From: Anabaena lutea FACHB-196
GTDB taxonomy: Bacteria; Cyanobacteriota; Cyanobacteriia; Cyanobacteriales; Nostocaceae
Direction: 5' to 3'
DNA: 64,000 bases
NCBI RefSeq assembly: GCF_014698305.1
Contig: NZ_JACJST010000018.1
Span: forward strand, 53,360 to 117,359
A model generated the notes under the pieces. It made no database searches, was not told the origin of the DNA, and saw only the letters and a list, made by a program, of their open reading frames with translations. This document shows, piece by piece, positions 53,600 through 63,898 of this stretch (position 1 is the stretch's first letter; the number at the start of each line of letters is the position of its first letter). The position numbers and the translations under genes were made by a program.

Positions 53600-56500
53600 A
53601 TGACAAATACAATTCAACTTAATCAACTAGGCACAATTGAATTAGACGGTGCAGAAATTTCTGATTTTGACCCCAAATCAAAACGCCTTTTTGTGACTGG
53701 GCAATTTGAAGGTAAACCAGTTATTCAAGTAATTGATGCTTCTAACCCAAACAATCCTACTAAGATTACTAATATTGATCTTTCTAGCTTAGGTGGAGGA
53801 ATTCAGAGTGTCGCTGTTAGACAAGGAATAGGAAATGCAAATAGCATTATTGCTGTTGCCATTTCCGCTAATAACAGTACCGATGCTGGTAAAGTTGCTT
53901 TCTATGATGCTACTACTCTCACTAAACTTTCTGAAGTGAATGTAGGCGCTTTACCTGATATGCTCACCTTTACTCCTGATGGTAGCAAATTACTTGTTGC
54001 TAATGAAGGAGAACCAAGTGAAGATTATACTATTGATCCAGAAGGTTCAGTTAGCATTATTGATGTTTCTGGAGATATTGCCAGTTTAGATAATAGTAAA
54101 GTTACCACTGCTGATTTCACTGCATTTAATGGACAGGAAGCAACTTTAAAAGCAGAAGGAGTCAGGATTTTTGGACTTAATGCTTCAGCATCTGAAGATT
54201 TTGAACCAGAGTATATTGCAGTTTCTGATGATAATCAAACTGCTTTTATTACTCTCCAAGAAAATAATGCTGTTGCTATTCTTGATATTGCCAGCGGGAC
54301 TATTACTGATGTTGTACCTCTAGGTTTTAAAGACCATAGTTTACCTGGAAATGGTCTAGATGCTAGTGATAGAGACGATGGCATCAATATCCAAAATTGG
54401 CCTGTCTTGGGGATGTATCTACCGGATGGAATTAGCTCTTTTCAAGTTGGTGATGAAACCTATTACATCACAGCCAATGAAGGAGATGCTCGCATTCGTC
54501 CCACTGGTGATGATATTTTACCTGCACCTAATGATGGAGAAGGTGACATTTTCAATGAAGAAACAAGAGTTAAGGATGTCATACTTGATCCTACAGCTTT
54601 TCCCGATGCGGCTGAATTACAAAAGGATGAAAATCTGGGTCGTCTGATTATTACCAATACTCTGGGAGATACAGACGGAGACGGAGATTTTGATCAACTT
54701 TATGCTTTCGGTGGTCGTTCTTTCTCAATTTGGAATGATCAAGGTCAATTAGTATATGATAGCGGCGATCAGATTGAACAAATTCTGTCACAAGCCACAC
54801 CGACACTTTTCAATGCTAATGATGGATCTGCTGATGAGGTTGACACTCGTTCCGATAATAAGGGTCCTGAACCAGAAAGTGTAGTTGTTGGTGTGATTGA
54901 TGATGTACCTTATGGATTTGTGGGTTTAGAACGTGCTGGTGGTGGGGTGATGGTTTATAACCTGAGTGACCCGACTGCACCTGAATTTGTTCAGTATATT
55001 ACAACTGAAGGTGATGTTAGTCCTGAAGGTCTAAAATTTATCTCTGCACAAGATAGTCCTAATGCTAAACCAATGCTGGCAGTTTCTCATGAAGTGAGTA
55101 ATACTGTGAGCTTTTATGAAATCCTTCCCAGTGCTACACCTACAGTAGAAACCACGCCGGCACTGTTGGATGATGATAATCTGCCTGTAGATCAAAGGGC
55201 TGATGCTGATGACCCAGCTATTTATGTCAATGCTACTGATTCTGCTGATAGCTTGGTATTAACTTCGGTAAAAAATGGCGGTTTGCGGGTTTATGACTTG
55301 TCTGGTGAATTATTGCAAACAGTTAATCCGGGTGGGATTCGTTACAACAATATTGACTTGCAATATGGTTTCCAACTGGGTAGTGAAACGGTAGACTTTG
55401 CAGTAGCAAGCGATCGCAATAATGATAAACTAGCAATCTTCAAAATTAACCCCAACTCTAGCAACGGCAACTATTTAGAAGATATCACCGATAGCAGCAT
55501 TGGTACTCTTTTTCAAGCAGCACCCTTTGATCTTCCCTACGAACCATCATCTCGTAGTTCCTATGGACTCGCTCTCTATCGTAGCCCCTTCACCAATGAT
55601 TACTACGTCTTTACCAGTCGTCGTGAAACTGGAGATGTTGCCCAATTCAAACTCATTGATATGGGTAATGGTAAAATAGGTGCAGAAAGAGTACGTAATT
55701 TTACTATTACTCCTCCGGCTGAGTTTGGTGATGTTGACCCCCAAACCGAGGGTATGGTTGCAGACCAAGAAACAGGTTTCCTCTACATTGGTCAAGAAAA
55801 TGTCGGTATTTGGAAATTTGATGCCGAACCCAATGGTAGCAACACAGGCAAACTCATTGATCAAGTCAAAGCTTTGGGTGGTAATAATCTTGTCGATGAC
55901 GTAGAAGGTTTAACTATCTACTACGGTGCAAATGGTACAGGCTACTTACTCGCATCCAGCCAAGGTGATAATACCTTTGCAGCATACACCCGCGAAGGCA
56001 ATAACGACTTTTTGGGGCGTTTTGGTGTTGGTAATAATGGGGGAATTGACAGTGTACAAGAGTCAGACGGTGCAGATGTCGTTAACGTACCTTTAGGAAC
56101 TGCATTTCCCAATGGTTTATTTGTTACCCAAGATGGTAATAATGATCCGGCTGTTCTAGTTGAAGATGATGGTGAAATAGAAAACATCAGCAGCAACTTT
56201 AAGTTTGTACCTTGGGAAAATATCGCTAATACCCTACCCGATGTTCTAAAAATTGATACCACTAGTTACGACCCTCGCAACCCCGTAGCCCAACCCAGAT
56301 TAACTAATTACGAATTTACCAACTTGCCCAAATTAGGGACAACCTCCGCAGGTCAAGATATCTTCTTAGGTGGATTTTCGGGGTTGTATTTCCAAGGAGT
56401 AGCAGCTAACGGTAATTTGAAATTTGTTACCCATACAGATCGTGGTCCTAATGGTGAACCCACAGGTCAAAACAGACCATTTTTATTACCCGATTTTCAA

Positions 56501-59500
56501 CCAGAAATAGTCAGTTTTGAACTTAATCAAACGACAGGTGCAATTACCATTACCGATAGAACGGGCTTGTTCCGTGCTGATGGTACAACTCCGTTAACTG
56601 GACTTCCTAATGTGCAAGCTGGGGAAGGTGGTACAGCTTACACTGATGAAATTGCTGTTGATTTAAATGGTCAAGTTTTAACTAATGACCCTTTTGGTGC
56701 AGACGTAGAGGGAATTGTCGTTGCTGAAAATGGCGACTATTGGCTGGTGGATGAATACCGTCCAGCGATTTATCATTTTGATGTGAATGGGAAGTTACTT
56801 GAGCGTTTTATTCCCCAAGGAACAGCCACAGCAACCGAACCAGACCAACCAGCAGGAACATTTGGAACTGAGGTATTACCAGCAGTTTACGCCCAACGCC
56901 GGAATAACCGAGGGTTTGAAGCTGTAGCACTAGAAGGCAACAAGCTTTATGCTTTTATTCAGAGTCCCATTGATAATCCAGATAATGCTGGTGATACAAC
57001 CTCTAGAGGTTCTCGTAATCTCAGAATTCTGGAATTTAACATAGTTACTAAACAGGTAACAGGTGAGTATCTCTATCTTCTCGACGATATTACAGGTAGT
57101 GGGACTGCGAAAACAGATAAGATTGGTGATGCTGTTTCCCTAGGTAATGGTAAATTTGCCGTTGTGGAACGAGATGACAGAAGTGATAACACTTCTAATA
57201 AACTCATCTACAAAATTGATTTAGCCGCAGCGACTAATATCAATAATCCTGCTAATTTTACTTTGCCAGCTGGGAAGACGATTGAAGAACTATCTCCTGC
57301 GGAGTTAACTGCGGCTGGGATTACTGTTGTTAGCAAAAGTTTGATTGCAAATGCAGCCCAACTTGGTTACACCGGAGTTGAAAAATTAGAGGGTTTGGCG
57401 TTAGTTGCACCGAACACTTTGGCTTTGATGAACGATAACGATTTCAATGTTGCCGGTACAACGATTCCAGAGAAACTAGGAATTCTCGAACTACCTAATA
57501 ATCTTCAACTCACATTGGGTACTGCGGGTAACGATGAGTTATATGCCCAACAGGGTGAGGAAATTCAAGGACTGGGAGGAAATGACAGCTTATATGCTGA
57601 AGGTATTTTGGGTGGAAACATCCTTGATGGTGGTGATGGAAATGATGAGCTTTTTGTAGTTGAAGGTGTCAATAACACCCTCAAAGGTGGTGCTGGAGAT
57701 GATGAGCTTTTTGTAGTCGAAGGTACTAATAACACCCTTGATGGTGGTGCTGGAGACGATGAGCTTTTTGTGATAGAAGGTAGCAATAACACCCTCAGAG
57801 GTGGAATTGGCAGCGATTTACTACGTACATCCAGCACAACAGGTAACAATAGCCTTTATGGTGGTGACAATGATGATACTTTATTTGGGTTATTAGCAAG
57901 CGATCGCTTATTTGGTGAATCTGGTGATGATTCACTGTTCGCTGGTAGCAAAGGTACGCAAATGACCGGCGGTGCTGGGTTAGACCGCTTTTTCCTGGGT
58001 AATGGCGCAGTTCCCGAAGCCCCTGGGGAAGTATTAGATTTCACGAAAGGTGCAGATAAGGTTGTAGTTGCTGGCATCCCTGAAGTTCAAGAATTTGCAG
58101 ACCTCATCCTAGTGCAAGTTGGGGCTGATACAATTGTCAAAGCCACTATCAATGGTTCTGTACGAGATTTTGGCATTTTAAGAAATGTTCAAGCCAATAC
58201 TCTCACAGCAGCGGACTTCGACTTTGTTGCACCTACAAACAATGCACCTACTGTCACAAACATCAGTAAATCTGGAAACGAAGACACCGATATCACTTTC
58301 ACCGTTGAAAACTTCATATCTGCATTCACTGACATAGACAGTGATAGTCTGACGAAGATTAAAATTACCAGTTTACCTGGGAACGGAACTTTAAAGTTAG
58401 ATGGTACAGCGGTTACAGTTAATCAAGAAATCGTAGTTGCTGATATTGCTAAACTCGTCTTCACTCCCACAGCTAACTTTAATGGTAATACTAGCTTTAG
58501 CTGGAATGGTTTTGATGGAACTGCCTACGCGACAACAGATGCAACGGTTAATATAGGAGTCACACCAGTTAACGATGCACCTACTATCACCAACATCAGT
58601 AAATCTGGAACCGAAGACACCGATATCACTTTCACCGTTGAGAACTTCACATCTGCATTCACTGACATAGACAGTGATAGTCTGACGAAGATTAAAATTA
58701 CCAGTTTACCTGGGAACGGAACTTTAAAGTTAGACGGTACAGCGGTTACAGTTAATCAAGAAATCGTAGTTGCTGATATTGCTAAACTCGTCTTCACTCC
58801 CACAGCTAACTTCAATGGTAATACTAGCTTTAGCTGGAATGGTTTTGATGGAACTGCCTACGCGACAACAGATGCAACGGTTAATATAGGAGTCACACCA
58901 GTTAACGATGCACCTACTATCACCAACATCAGTAAATCTGGAACCGAAGACACCGATATCACTTTCACCGTTGAGAACTTCACATCTGCATTCACTGACA
59001 TAGACAGTGATAGTCTGACGAAGATTAAAATTACCAGTTTACCTGGGAACGGAACTTTAAAGTTAGACGGTACAGCGGTTACAGTTAATCAAGAAATCGT
59101 AGTTGCTGATATTGCTAAACTCGTCTTCACTCCCACAGCTAACTTCAATGGTAATACTAGCTTTAGCTGGAATGGTTTTGATGGAACTGTCTACGCGACA
59201 ACAGATGCAACGGTTAATATAGCAGTTGGAGTAGTTAATGATGTCAGCGTATTTGCGATCGCATCTGCTGAAGCTACAGAAGGAAATGCTATCACCTTTA
59301 CTGTTACTCGTACAGGGGATGCTCAAACAGAACAGAAAGTAACGGTTTCCACAGCTATTAACGCCGGCGATACAGCTAGTAATAATGACTTTACTAGTAA
59401 AAGTGAAAATCTTACCTTTGCAGTTGGTGAAACCCAGAAAATCTTTACTGTTCAAACAAAACAAGATTTCCGGGTGGAAGAAGATGAGACTTTCACAGTC

Positions 59501-60631
59501 AAGTTAATTAATGCTACCAACGGCGCGGTTATAGGTTCTACAAATGGTACAACCCAGGGAACTATCAATGACGAAGATATTCCACTAGCTGCTATTACTA
59601 ACAACAACATCTTTACCATTAAAGGTATTGGTGACACAGTCAGACTCAAAGCCACTCTTCTCGAAAGCAATTCTAGTTTTGTCAATGAACTAGGTGTATT
59701 TATTGTTGACGATGCTCAAGGAAGAATCAACGGTATTGCACCTGGAGAACAAGGTTATAACCAAGCAGCGATAAATCGTGCCAGAAGCCAAAGTAAAACG
59801 ATTTTCTCTGCTATTGCTAATCGTCCAAATCAGTTTGAGACTGACAATCTGAGACGCTTGCTGGAATTTAATTCCGGTCATAACTTGAAATTCTTCTTAG
59901 TAAAAGACGGTACAATTGACTCCTTCCGGGCTGGAAAGATATCAGCTACAAACATTATCTTTGCAGATTCTTCCACCCAAAGAATTACAGAAGAAGATGA
60001 TGGTTTCACAATTTCTTGGAAGGAAAGTACCACTGTTACAGAATTCAATTCTCTAGTAGTTAATATTCAGTCCACTGATGAATCCTTAACTACAGGTACA
60101 GCATTGCAAGGGAAAAACCAAGCAGAACTAATTGATTTTCAAGATATATCAGGTAAGGTGAAAGCAGATTTCTCTGTTTATCGAGAAGCCGCATTTAATA
60201 ACGAAGTCTACTTTTATGAAGTAGATAATGCTCAAGGATTAATTGGTAGTCTACAAGCAAATGCAGCTAATCGAGCCAATTATCTGCAAGCTGCAATCAA
60301 CAATATCATTAAAGATGCAGACACTGGTGAAATCATCAAATTTGCTGTTGCTAACCAAGGTTTATTTACAGACAGCGCCATGATTGCCGGTGGTTCAATA
60401 TTGGCTCCGATGATAATTGTCAATGGGACTTTGTCCCAGTTAACCGATAGTAACACTAGTAATGATCCTCAAGTTTACTTCCCTTATTTGGGAGTAAATT
60501 CTGATGGAGTAGATCACATTCGTTTGTTAGGAGATAACACTTTTGGTTTTGAAGATTTACCTGGTGGTGGTGATGCAGATTACAATGATCTAATTGTTCG
60601 ATTCAATTTTTCCATTGCTTCAGTTGCTTAA
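53600..60631 (+). CDS. Giant secreted phytase/esterase-like multidomain protein
   Basis: A 2343-residue protein. Order: choice-of-anchor-I-type beta propeller (about 1-520; LFVTGQFEGKPVIQVIDASN, LLVANEGEPSEDY); beta-propeller phytase (about 525-890; ADADDPAIYVNATDSADSLV, DFAVASDRNNDKLAIFKI, YLLASSQGDNTFAAY); esterase-like domain (about 925-1290; GEPTGQNRPFLLPDF, NRGFEAVALEGNKLYAFIQS); RTX-like repeats (about 1300-1450; GGAGDDELFVVEG); three nearly identical 111-residue cadherin/Ig-like repeats (1548-1880); a Calx-beta domain (about 1885-1990); and a DUF4114-type C-terminus (GFEDLPGGGDADYNDLIV). Its likely job is to release phosphate from phytate and related esters outside the cell. It lacks an N-terminal signal, consistent with type I secretion. 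Confidence 0.88.
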   Translation: MTNTIQLNQLGTIELDGAEISDFDPKSKRLFVTGQFEGKPVIQVIDASNPNNPTKITNIDLSSLGGGIQSVAVRQGIGNANSIIAVAISANNSTDAGKVAFYDATTLTKLSEVNVGALPDMLTFTPDGSKLLVANEGEPSEDYTIDPEGSVSIIDVSGDIASLDNSKVTTADFTAFNGQEATLKAEGVRIFGLNASASEDFEPEYIAVSDDNQTAFITLQENNAVAILDIASGTITDVVPLGFKDHSLPGNGLDASDRDDGINIQNWPVLGMYLPDGISSFQVGDETYYITANEGDARIRPTGDDILPAPNDGEGDIFNEETRVKDVILDPTAFPDAAELQKDENLGRLIITNTLGDTDGDGDFDQLYAFGGRSFSIWNDQGQLVYDSGDQIEQILSQATPTLFNANDGSADEVDTRSDNKGPEPESVVVGVIDDVPYGFVGLERAGGGVMVYNLSDPTAPEFVQYITTEGDVSPEGLKFISAQDSPNAKPMLAVSHEVSNTVSFYEILPSATPTVETTPALLDDDNLPVDQRADADDPAIYVNATDSADSLVLTSVKNGGLRVYDLSGELLQTVNPGGIRYNNIDLQYGFQLGSETVDFAVASDRNNDKLAIFKINPNSSNGNYLEDITDSSIGTLFQAAPFDLPYEPSSRSSYGLALYRSPFTNDYYVFTSRRETGDVAQFKLIDMGNGKIGAERVRNFTITPPAEFGDVDPQTEGMVADQETGFLYIGQENVGIWKFDAEPNGSNTGKLIDQVKALGGNNLVDDVEGLTIYYGANGTGYLLASSQGDNTFAAYTREGNNDFLGRFGVGNNGGIDSVQESDGADVVNVPLGTAFPNGLFVTQDGNNDPAVLVEDDGEIENISSNFKFVPWENIANTLPDVLKIDTTSYDPRNPVAQPRLTNYEFTNLPKLGTTSAGQDIFLGGFSGLYFQGVAANGNLKFVTHTDRGPNGEPTGQNRPFLLPDFQPEIVSFELNQTTGAITITDRTGLFRADGTTPLTGLPNVQAGEGGTAYTDEIAVDLNGQVLTNDPFGADVEGIVVAENGDYWLVDEYRPAIYHFDVNGKLLERFIPQGTATATEPDQPAGTFGTEVLPAVYAQRRNNRGFEAVALEGNKLYAFIQSPIDNPDNAGDTTSRGSRNLRILEFNIVTKQVTGEYLYLLDDITGSGTAKTDKIGDAVSLGNGKFAVVERDDRSDNTSNKLIYKIDLAAATNINNPANFTLPAGKTIEELSPAELTAAGITVVSKSLIANAAQLGYTGVEKLEGLALVAPNTLALMNDNDFNVAGTTIPEKLGILELPNNLQLTLGTAGNDELYAQQGEEIQGLGGNDSLYAEGILGGNILDGGDGNDELFVVEGVNNTLKGGAGDDELFVVEGTNNTLDGGAGDDELFVIEGSNNTLRGGIGSDLLRTSSTTGNNSLYGGDNDDTLFGLLASDRLFGESGDDSLFAGSKGTQMTGGAGLDRFFLGNGAVPEAPGEVLDFTKGADKVVVAGIPEVQEFADLILVQVGADTIVKATINGSVRDFGILRNVQANTLTAADFDFVAPTNNAPTVTNISKSGNEDTDITFTVENFISAFTDIDSDSLTKIKITSLPGNGTLKLDGTAVTVNQEIVVADIAKLVFTPTANFNGNTSFSWNGFDGTAYATTDATVNIGVTPVNDAPTITNISKSGTEDTDITFTVENFTSAFTDIDSDSLTKIKITSLPGNGTLKLDGTAVTVNQEIVVADIAKLVFTPTANFNGNTSFSWNGFDGTAYATTDATVNIGVTPVNDAPTITNISKSGTEDTDITFTVENFTSAFTDIDSDSLTKIKITSLPGNGTLKLDGTAVTVNQEIVVADIAKLVFTPTANFNGNTSFSWNGFDGTVYATTDATVNIAVGVVNDVSVFAIASAEATEGNAITFTVTRTGDAQTEQKVTVSTAINAGDTASNNDFTSKSENLTFAVGETQKIFTVQTKQDFRVEEDETFTVKLINATNGAVIGSTNGTTQGTINDEDIPLAAITNNNIFTIKGIGDTVRLKATLLESNSSFVNELGVFIVDDAQGRINGIAPGEQGYNQAAINRARSQSKTIFSAIANRPNQFETDNLRRLLEFNSGHNLKFFLVKDGTIDSFRAGKISATNIIFADSSTQRITEEDDGFTISWKESTTVTEFNSLVVNIQSTDESLTTGTALQGKNQAELIDFQDISGKVKADFSVYREAAFNNEVYFYEVDNAQGLIGSLQANAANRANYLQAAINNIIKDADTGEIIKFAVANQGLFTDSAMIAGGSILAPMIIVNGTLSQLTDSNTSNDPQVYFPYLGVNSDGVDHIRLLGDNTFGFEDLPGGGDADYNDLIVRFNFSIASVA
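58244..59242 (+). repeat. Three 333-bp tandem repeats in the phytase fusion gene
   Basis: Units start at 58244, 58577 and 58910 and are almost identical at the DNA level (period 333 bp, 111 residues; start TNISKSG). The second and third are closest, implying recent expansion or homogenisation. Confidence 0.95.
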
Positions 60632-60638
60632 TAATTGA

Positions 60639-60709
60639 GCCTGGGAATGATAGCGTAAGCCATATTCCCAGGCTAATAGTAAAAGTCGGCTTAAGCCGAC
60701 TATTTTTTT
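60639..60709. terminator. Double hairpin, bidirectional terminator
   Basis: Two hairpins in a row: GCCTGGGAAT / ATTCCCAGGC (60639-60673) and AGTCGGCTTAAGCCGACT followed by seven T after an A (60684-60709). They end the phytase fusion transcript; the second overlaps the stop codon of the convergent gene. Confidence 0.85.
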
Positions 60710-61092
60710 GATAATTGTGGGAATAATAAATATGAAAACTTTTGTTGTGCTAAAGATGCAGTTCTGGCTGTAGCAGCATTGAGTTCAGCATTAACAAGAT
60801 TATCTAATTCAATTTGTATTTCTGAGGGAAGTGTTTGTCCTTGATCTCGTGCTGTTCTCCACATACTCATTAGTTCGGATAAACGTTGTTTTTGCTCATT
60901 AGTGAAAAATTGATCAGGACGAAAGTTATCAATAATTAATAATGCCCGAAATTCAACTTCACCTAGCTGTGTAGTTAAAGCATCTAAAGCTTGATCGGCA
61001 GTTTTGCCAACAGACTGTTTATCTCCAGCAATAGCGCGATAATACCTTTCTCCACTGGCATTTGATGTAGGTATAATAGCAACTGTAGTCAT
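60700..61092 (-). CDS. Conserved cyanobacterial hypothetical protein
   Basis: A 130-residue protein beginning MTTVAIIPTSNASGERYYRA with GDKQSVGKTADQALDALTTQ and FRPDQFFTNEQKQRLSELMS. I recognise the pattern as a conserved, uncharacterised cyanobacterial family rather than a known enzyme. A frame start at 61104 is possible but less likely. It converges on the phytase fusion gene. Confidence 0.8.
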   Translation of the reverse strand: MTTVAIIPTSNASGERYYRAIAGDKQSVGKTADQALDALTTQLGEVEFRALLIIDNFRPDQFFTNEQKQRLSELMSMWRTARDQGQTLPSEIQIELDNLVNAELNAATARTASLAQQKFSYLLFPQLSKK

Positions 61093-61325
61093 AATGCTGA
61101 TCAAGGATATCTGTTATGTATCAATCATAGTAGTAAATTGGTGTATTTTTCTCTCTTTGTGATAAACTGCTATAAACCACCACAATAAATCTACCAGTAG
61201 TGATATATAACAAAGCAATAAACTTTGTTAATTACCCACACAAGTAAATATAGCTGCACCACGCAACCTATCAGAAATCACAGAGTATTATTATAATATA
61301 AACTGAAATTAGGGAAAGTCGAATT

Positions 61326-62708
61326 ATGAATCAATCTGATTCCAATAATGACAAACAAAACAAAAATGTCAAAGGAATTACAAAAATTTCTGTCAGTGGT
61401 TATAAGTCACTTTATGATGAATGCAGTATTGAAGTACGCCCGTTAACAATTCTTGCAGGTGCTAATAGTTCGGGAAAATCTAGCATCATGCAACCCTTAT
61501 TGTTGATGAAACAAACTCTAGAAGCAACTTATGATCCTGGTGCATTATTACTTAATGGACCCAATGTTAAGTTTACTTCAGCCACACAATTATTCTCTAA
61601 AATATCTAGAATCAAACCTAATAATAAGTTTACCGTTGGTATTGGTATAGAGAATGATCAAATTATTAGTAATGTATTTACAACACATAAAAAAGAAGCC
61701 ATAGAAATTGTTGAAATGATATATAAAGGAAATGAACAAGAGTTTTCCCTTTTACCAGATATGTTGCCAGGAGATGTAATGAATGTTTTACCAAAGCCAT
61801 ATATAGAAATATATGATGCAATTCAAGATACAGAAACTTTAAAAAATAGAATGACATGGATTGTTAACAGAAATAGGTGTTTTTTAGAGTTTTCATTATC
61901 TACAAAAGAAAAATATAATATTATTTCTCAAAATCCATTATTTAACTTCTTGTATTCCAGTCCTTCGGAAGTTTTTGGTAATTATATCCGTCAAATAATC
62001 CATGTCCCTGGATTAAGGGGAAATCCCGAACGAAATTATAAAATTACAGCTATAGGTGATGAATTTCCAGGTACATTTGAAAATTACGTTGCTAGTGTGA
62101 TCAATTATTGGCAAAAGGGTAAAAATAACAAAACTATCAAAGAATTATGTGCTGCATTAGAAACACTAGGATTAACTTGTAAAGTACAAGCAAGACAAGT
62201 TAATGATACACAAGTTGAGCTTAGAGTTGGTCGTTTACCACGCAACTCTGATGCTAAAGATGATATGGTGAATATTGCCGATGTTGGATTTGGTGTTTCC
62301 CAAACATTACCTGTTTTAGTTGCTTTATTAGTAGCAGAACCAGGACAATTAGTATATATTGAACAACCAGAAATTCACCTTCATCCTCGCGCTCAAATTG
62401 CTATGGCAGAAATATTATCTAATGCAGCAAAAAGAGGTGTTAAAGTAGTTGTAGAAACTCATAGCGATAAATTAATTCTAGCAATTCAATCTTTAGTTGC
62501 CGAAGGTAATTTATCACCAGATATAGTAAAACTGCACTGGTTTACGCGCCAAGAAAATGGTATAACAAATGTCAATAGTGCTGATTTAGATGAAACTGGC
62601 GCTTTTGGAGATTGGCCAGAAGATTTTGGTGATTTATCTCTACAATTAGAAAACCGTTATTTAAGTGCTGCGGAAGCTCGTTTAATGCAGGGTGTACATG
62701 GTGGCTAA
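61326..62708 (+). CDS. AAA family ATPase (AAA_21/DUF3696-like)
   Basis: A 460-residue SMC/ABC-type ATPase. Walker A is GANSSGKSS at residues 45-53; the signature-like segment is DVGFGVSQTLPVLVALL near residue 320; Walker B is LVYIEQPEIHLHPRAQ and the switch histidine lies in KVVVETHSDKLI. The middle section (PGLRGNPERNYKITA) fits RecF-like ATPases that often pair with a nuclease. It overlaps the PIN-like gene downstream by 11 bp, so they are translationally coupled. AGGGAAAG precedes the ATG. Distinct from the ATPases at the left end. Confidence 0.88.
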   Translation: MNQSDSNNDKQNKNVKGITKISVSGYKSLYDECSIEVRPLTILAGANSSGKSSIMQPLLLMKQTLEATYDPGALLLNGPNVKFTSATQLFSKISRIKPNNKFTVGIGIENDQIISNVFTTHKKEAIEIVEMIYKGNEQEFSLLPDMLPGDVMNVLPKPYIEIYDAIQDTETLKNRMTWIVNRNRCFLEFSLSTKEKYNIISQNPLFNFLYSSPSEVFGNYIRQIIHVPGLRGNPERNYKITAIGDEFPGTFENYVASVINYWQKGKNNKTIKELCAALETLGLTCKVQARQVNDTQVELRVGRLPRNSDAKDDMVNIADVGFGVSQTLPVLVALLVAEPGQLVYIEQPEIHLHPRAQIAMAEILSNAAKRGVKVVVETHSDKLILAIQSLVAEGNLSPDIVKLHWFTRQENGITNVNSADLDETGAFGDWPEDFGDLSLQLENRYLSAAEARLMQGVHGG

Positions 62709-63261
62709 AGTAAATTCTCAACGTTTGGTAATTGATGCTTCTGTAGCTCGTTCTGCTGGTGATAAAAATGCTACTTTTCCCCAGTCGGTTCATTGTCGTG
62801 AATTTTTATTAGCAGTTTTAGATATTTGTCATCAAATTGTTATGACACCAGCTATAAAAGCAGAATGGGATAAACATCAATCATCCTATGCCCGAAAATG
62901 GCAAATTCAAATGATATCCAGGAAAAAATGGAACTATCTGGAAATATCAATAAATGATAGTTTATGGACTGAGATAGAAAGTATTGCTGCTAATGTTAGT
63001 AATAAAAGAATTGCGGAAATGACAAAAGATTTATGTTTAATAGAAGCAGCACTAGCAACAGATAAAATTGTTATATCATTGGATGATAATACTGCTAGAA
63101 AATTTTTTAGTGAAGCATCTGTAAAAATTGATGAACTCAAGGATATTGTATGGGTAAATCCAGATAAAGTAGATGAAGAACAACCTATTGAATGGTTAAG
63201 AAATGGAGCTAAAGTAGAAAGTGATCGCCTACTAATGAATTATTCTGACAAAAAAATATAG
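62698..63261 (+). CDS. PIN-like nuclease partner of the ATPase
   Basis: A 187-residue protein with a PIN-like layout: RLVIDASVARSAGD (first Asp), CREFLLAVLDICHQIVMTPA and IKAEWDKH (Glu/Asp), TKDLCLIEAALATDKIVISL followed by DDNTARKFF (C-terminal acidic pair). The ATG at 62698 overlaps the ATPase stop; a GTG at 62692 is the alternative. A PIN-like nuclease controlled by an ATPase is a plausible defence or RNA-processing unit, but no named system can be assigned. Confidence 0.75.
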   Translation: MVAKVNSQRLVIDASVARSAGDKNATFPQSVHCREFLLAVLDICHQIVMTPAIKAEWDKHQSSYARKWQIQMISRKKWNYLEISINDSLWTEIESIAANVSNKRIAEMTKDLCLIEAALATDKIVISLDDNTARKFFSEASVKIDELKDIVWVNPDKVDEEQPIEWLRNGAKVESDRLLMNYSDKKI

Positions 63262-63352
63262 AATCTGTAGGTTGGTTTGATGGAAGGAAACCCAACATCA
63301 ACCAATAATAATAAATGTGTTGGCGTGTATTTAACTTAAACCAATCTATCAA

Positions 63353-63898
63353 CTACAAACAAGAATCTTGTGTAAATTCATTCATAAGATTCTCAAATAT
63401 TTTTGCAACAGATGAGTTAAACTCTGTGTCATTACAAGGTTTACCATTAAATTTGTCATTTAAGGTTGCAAACTCATGATCTGACATTTTAGCCAAAAAT
63501 TTATCCAAGTCTATTTTTTGTTCTGAAACCTTACTCAGATTTGTAAAAAATTCTAGAAAAGCTTCTCTATATTTCTCTAAGAGTTTTTCATCAACTACCA
63601 CACTTTCTTTATTATTAAGGTCATCAATTGTTTTTAAGAGTTTGGCTGTCAGACAATCTATTGGGTAGTAAGTATTTGCAAATGATGAAATTTCATTCTG
63701 AAAAAATTCATAGGTTCTAGTTGGAGATGCGAAATACTGAATACCAATAGGCAGAGAAAACTTGTGTAGGTTGATTTCTTCTGAAATTGCACGAGGAGCG
63801 TTGCTAGAACCATTTGTTTCTTCAAAAACATATAAAATCTTATCTGGACCTGAATAGTCTTTAGCTATTACTACTGATCTTTTAACACGATTCAGAAT
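63353..63898 (-). pseudogene. 5'-truncated gene at right edge, unknown function
   Basis: An open frame of about 181 codons with no ATG in its front half: reading continues from GTG 63601 upstream through KLLKTIDDLNNKES, PIGIQYFASPTRTYEFF and ILYVFEETNGSSNAP to just after a stop at 63899-63901. The coding part therefore appears to lose its 5' end at about 63,900, where unrelated sequence begins. Family not recognised; the N-terminal part looks mixed alpha/beta, the rest helical. A short form starting at 63601 (82 residues) is unlikely. Confidence 0.6.
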
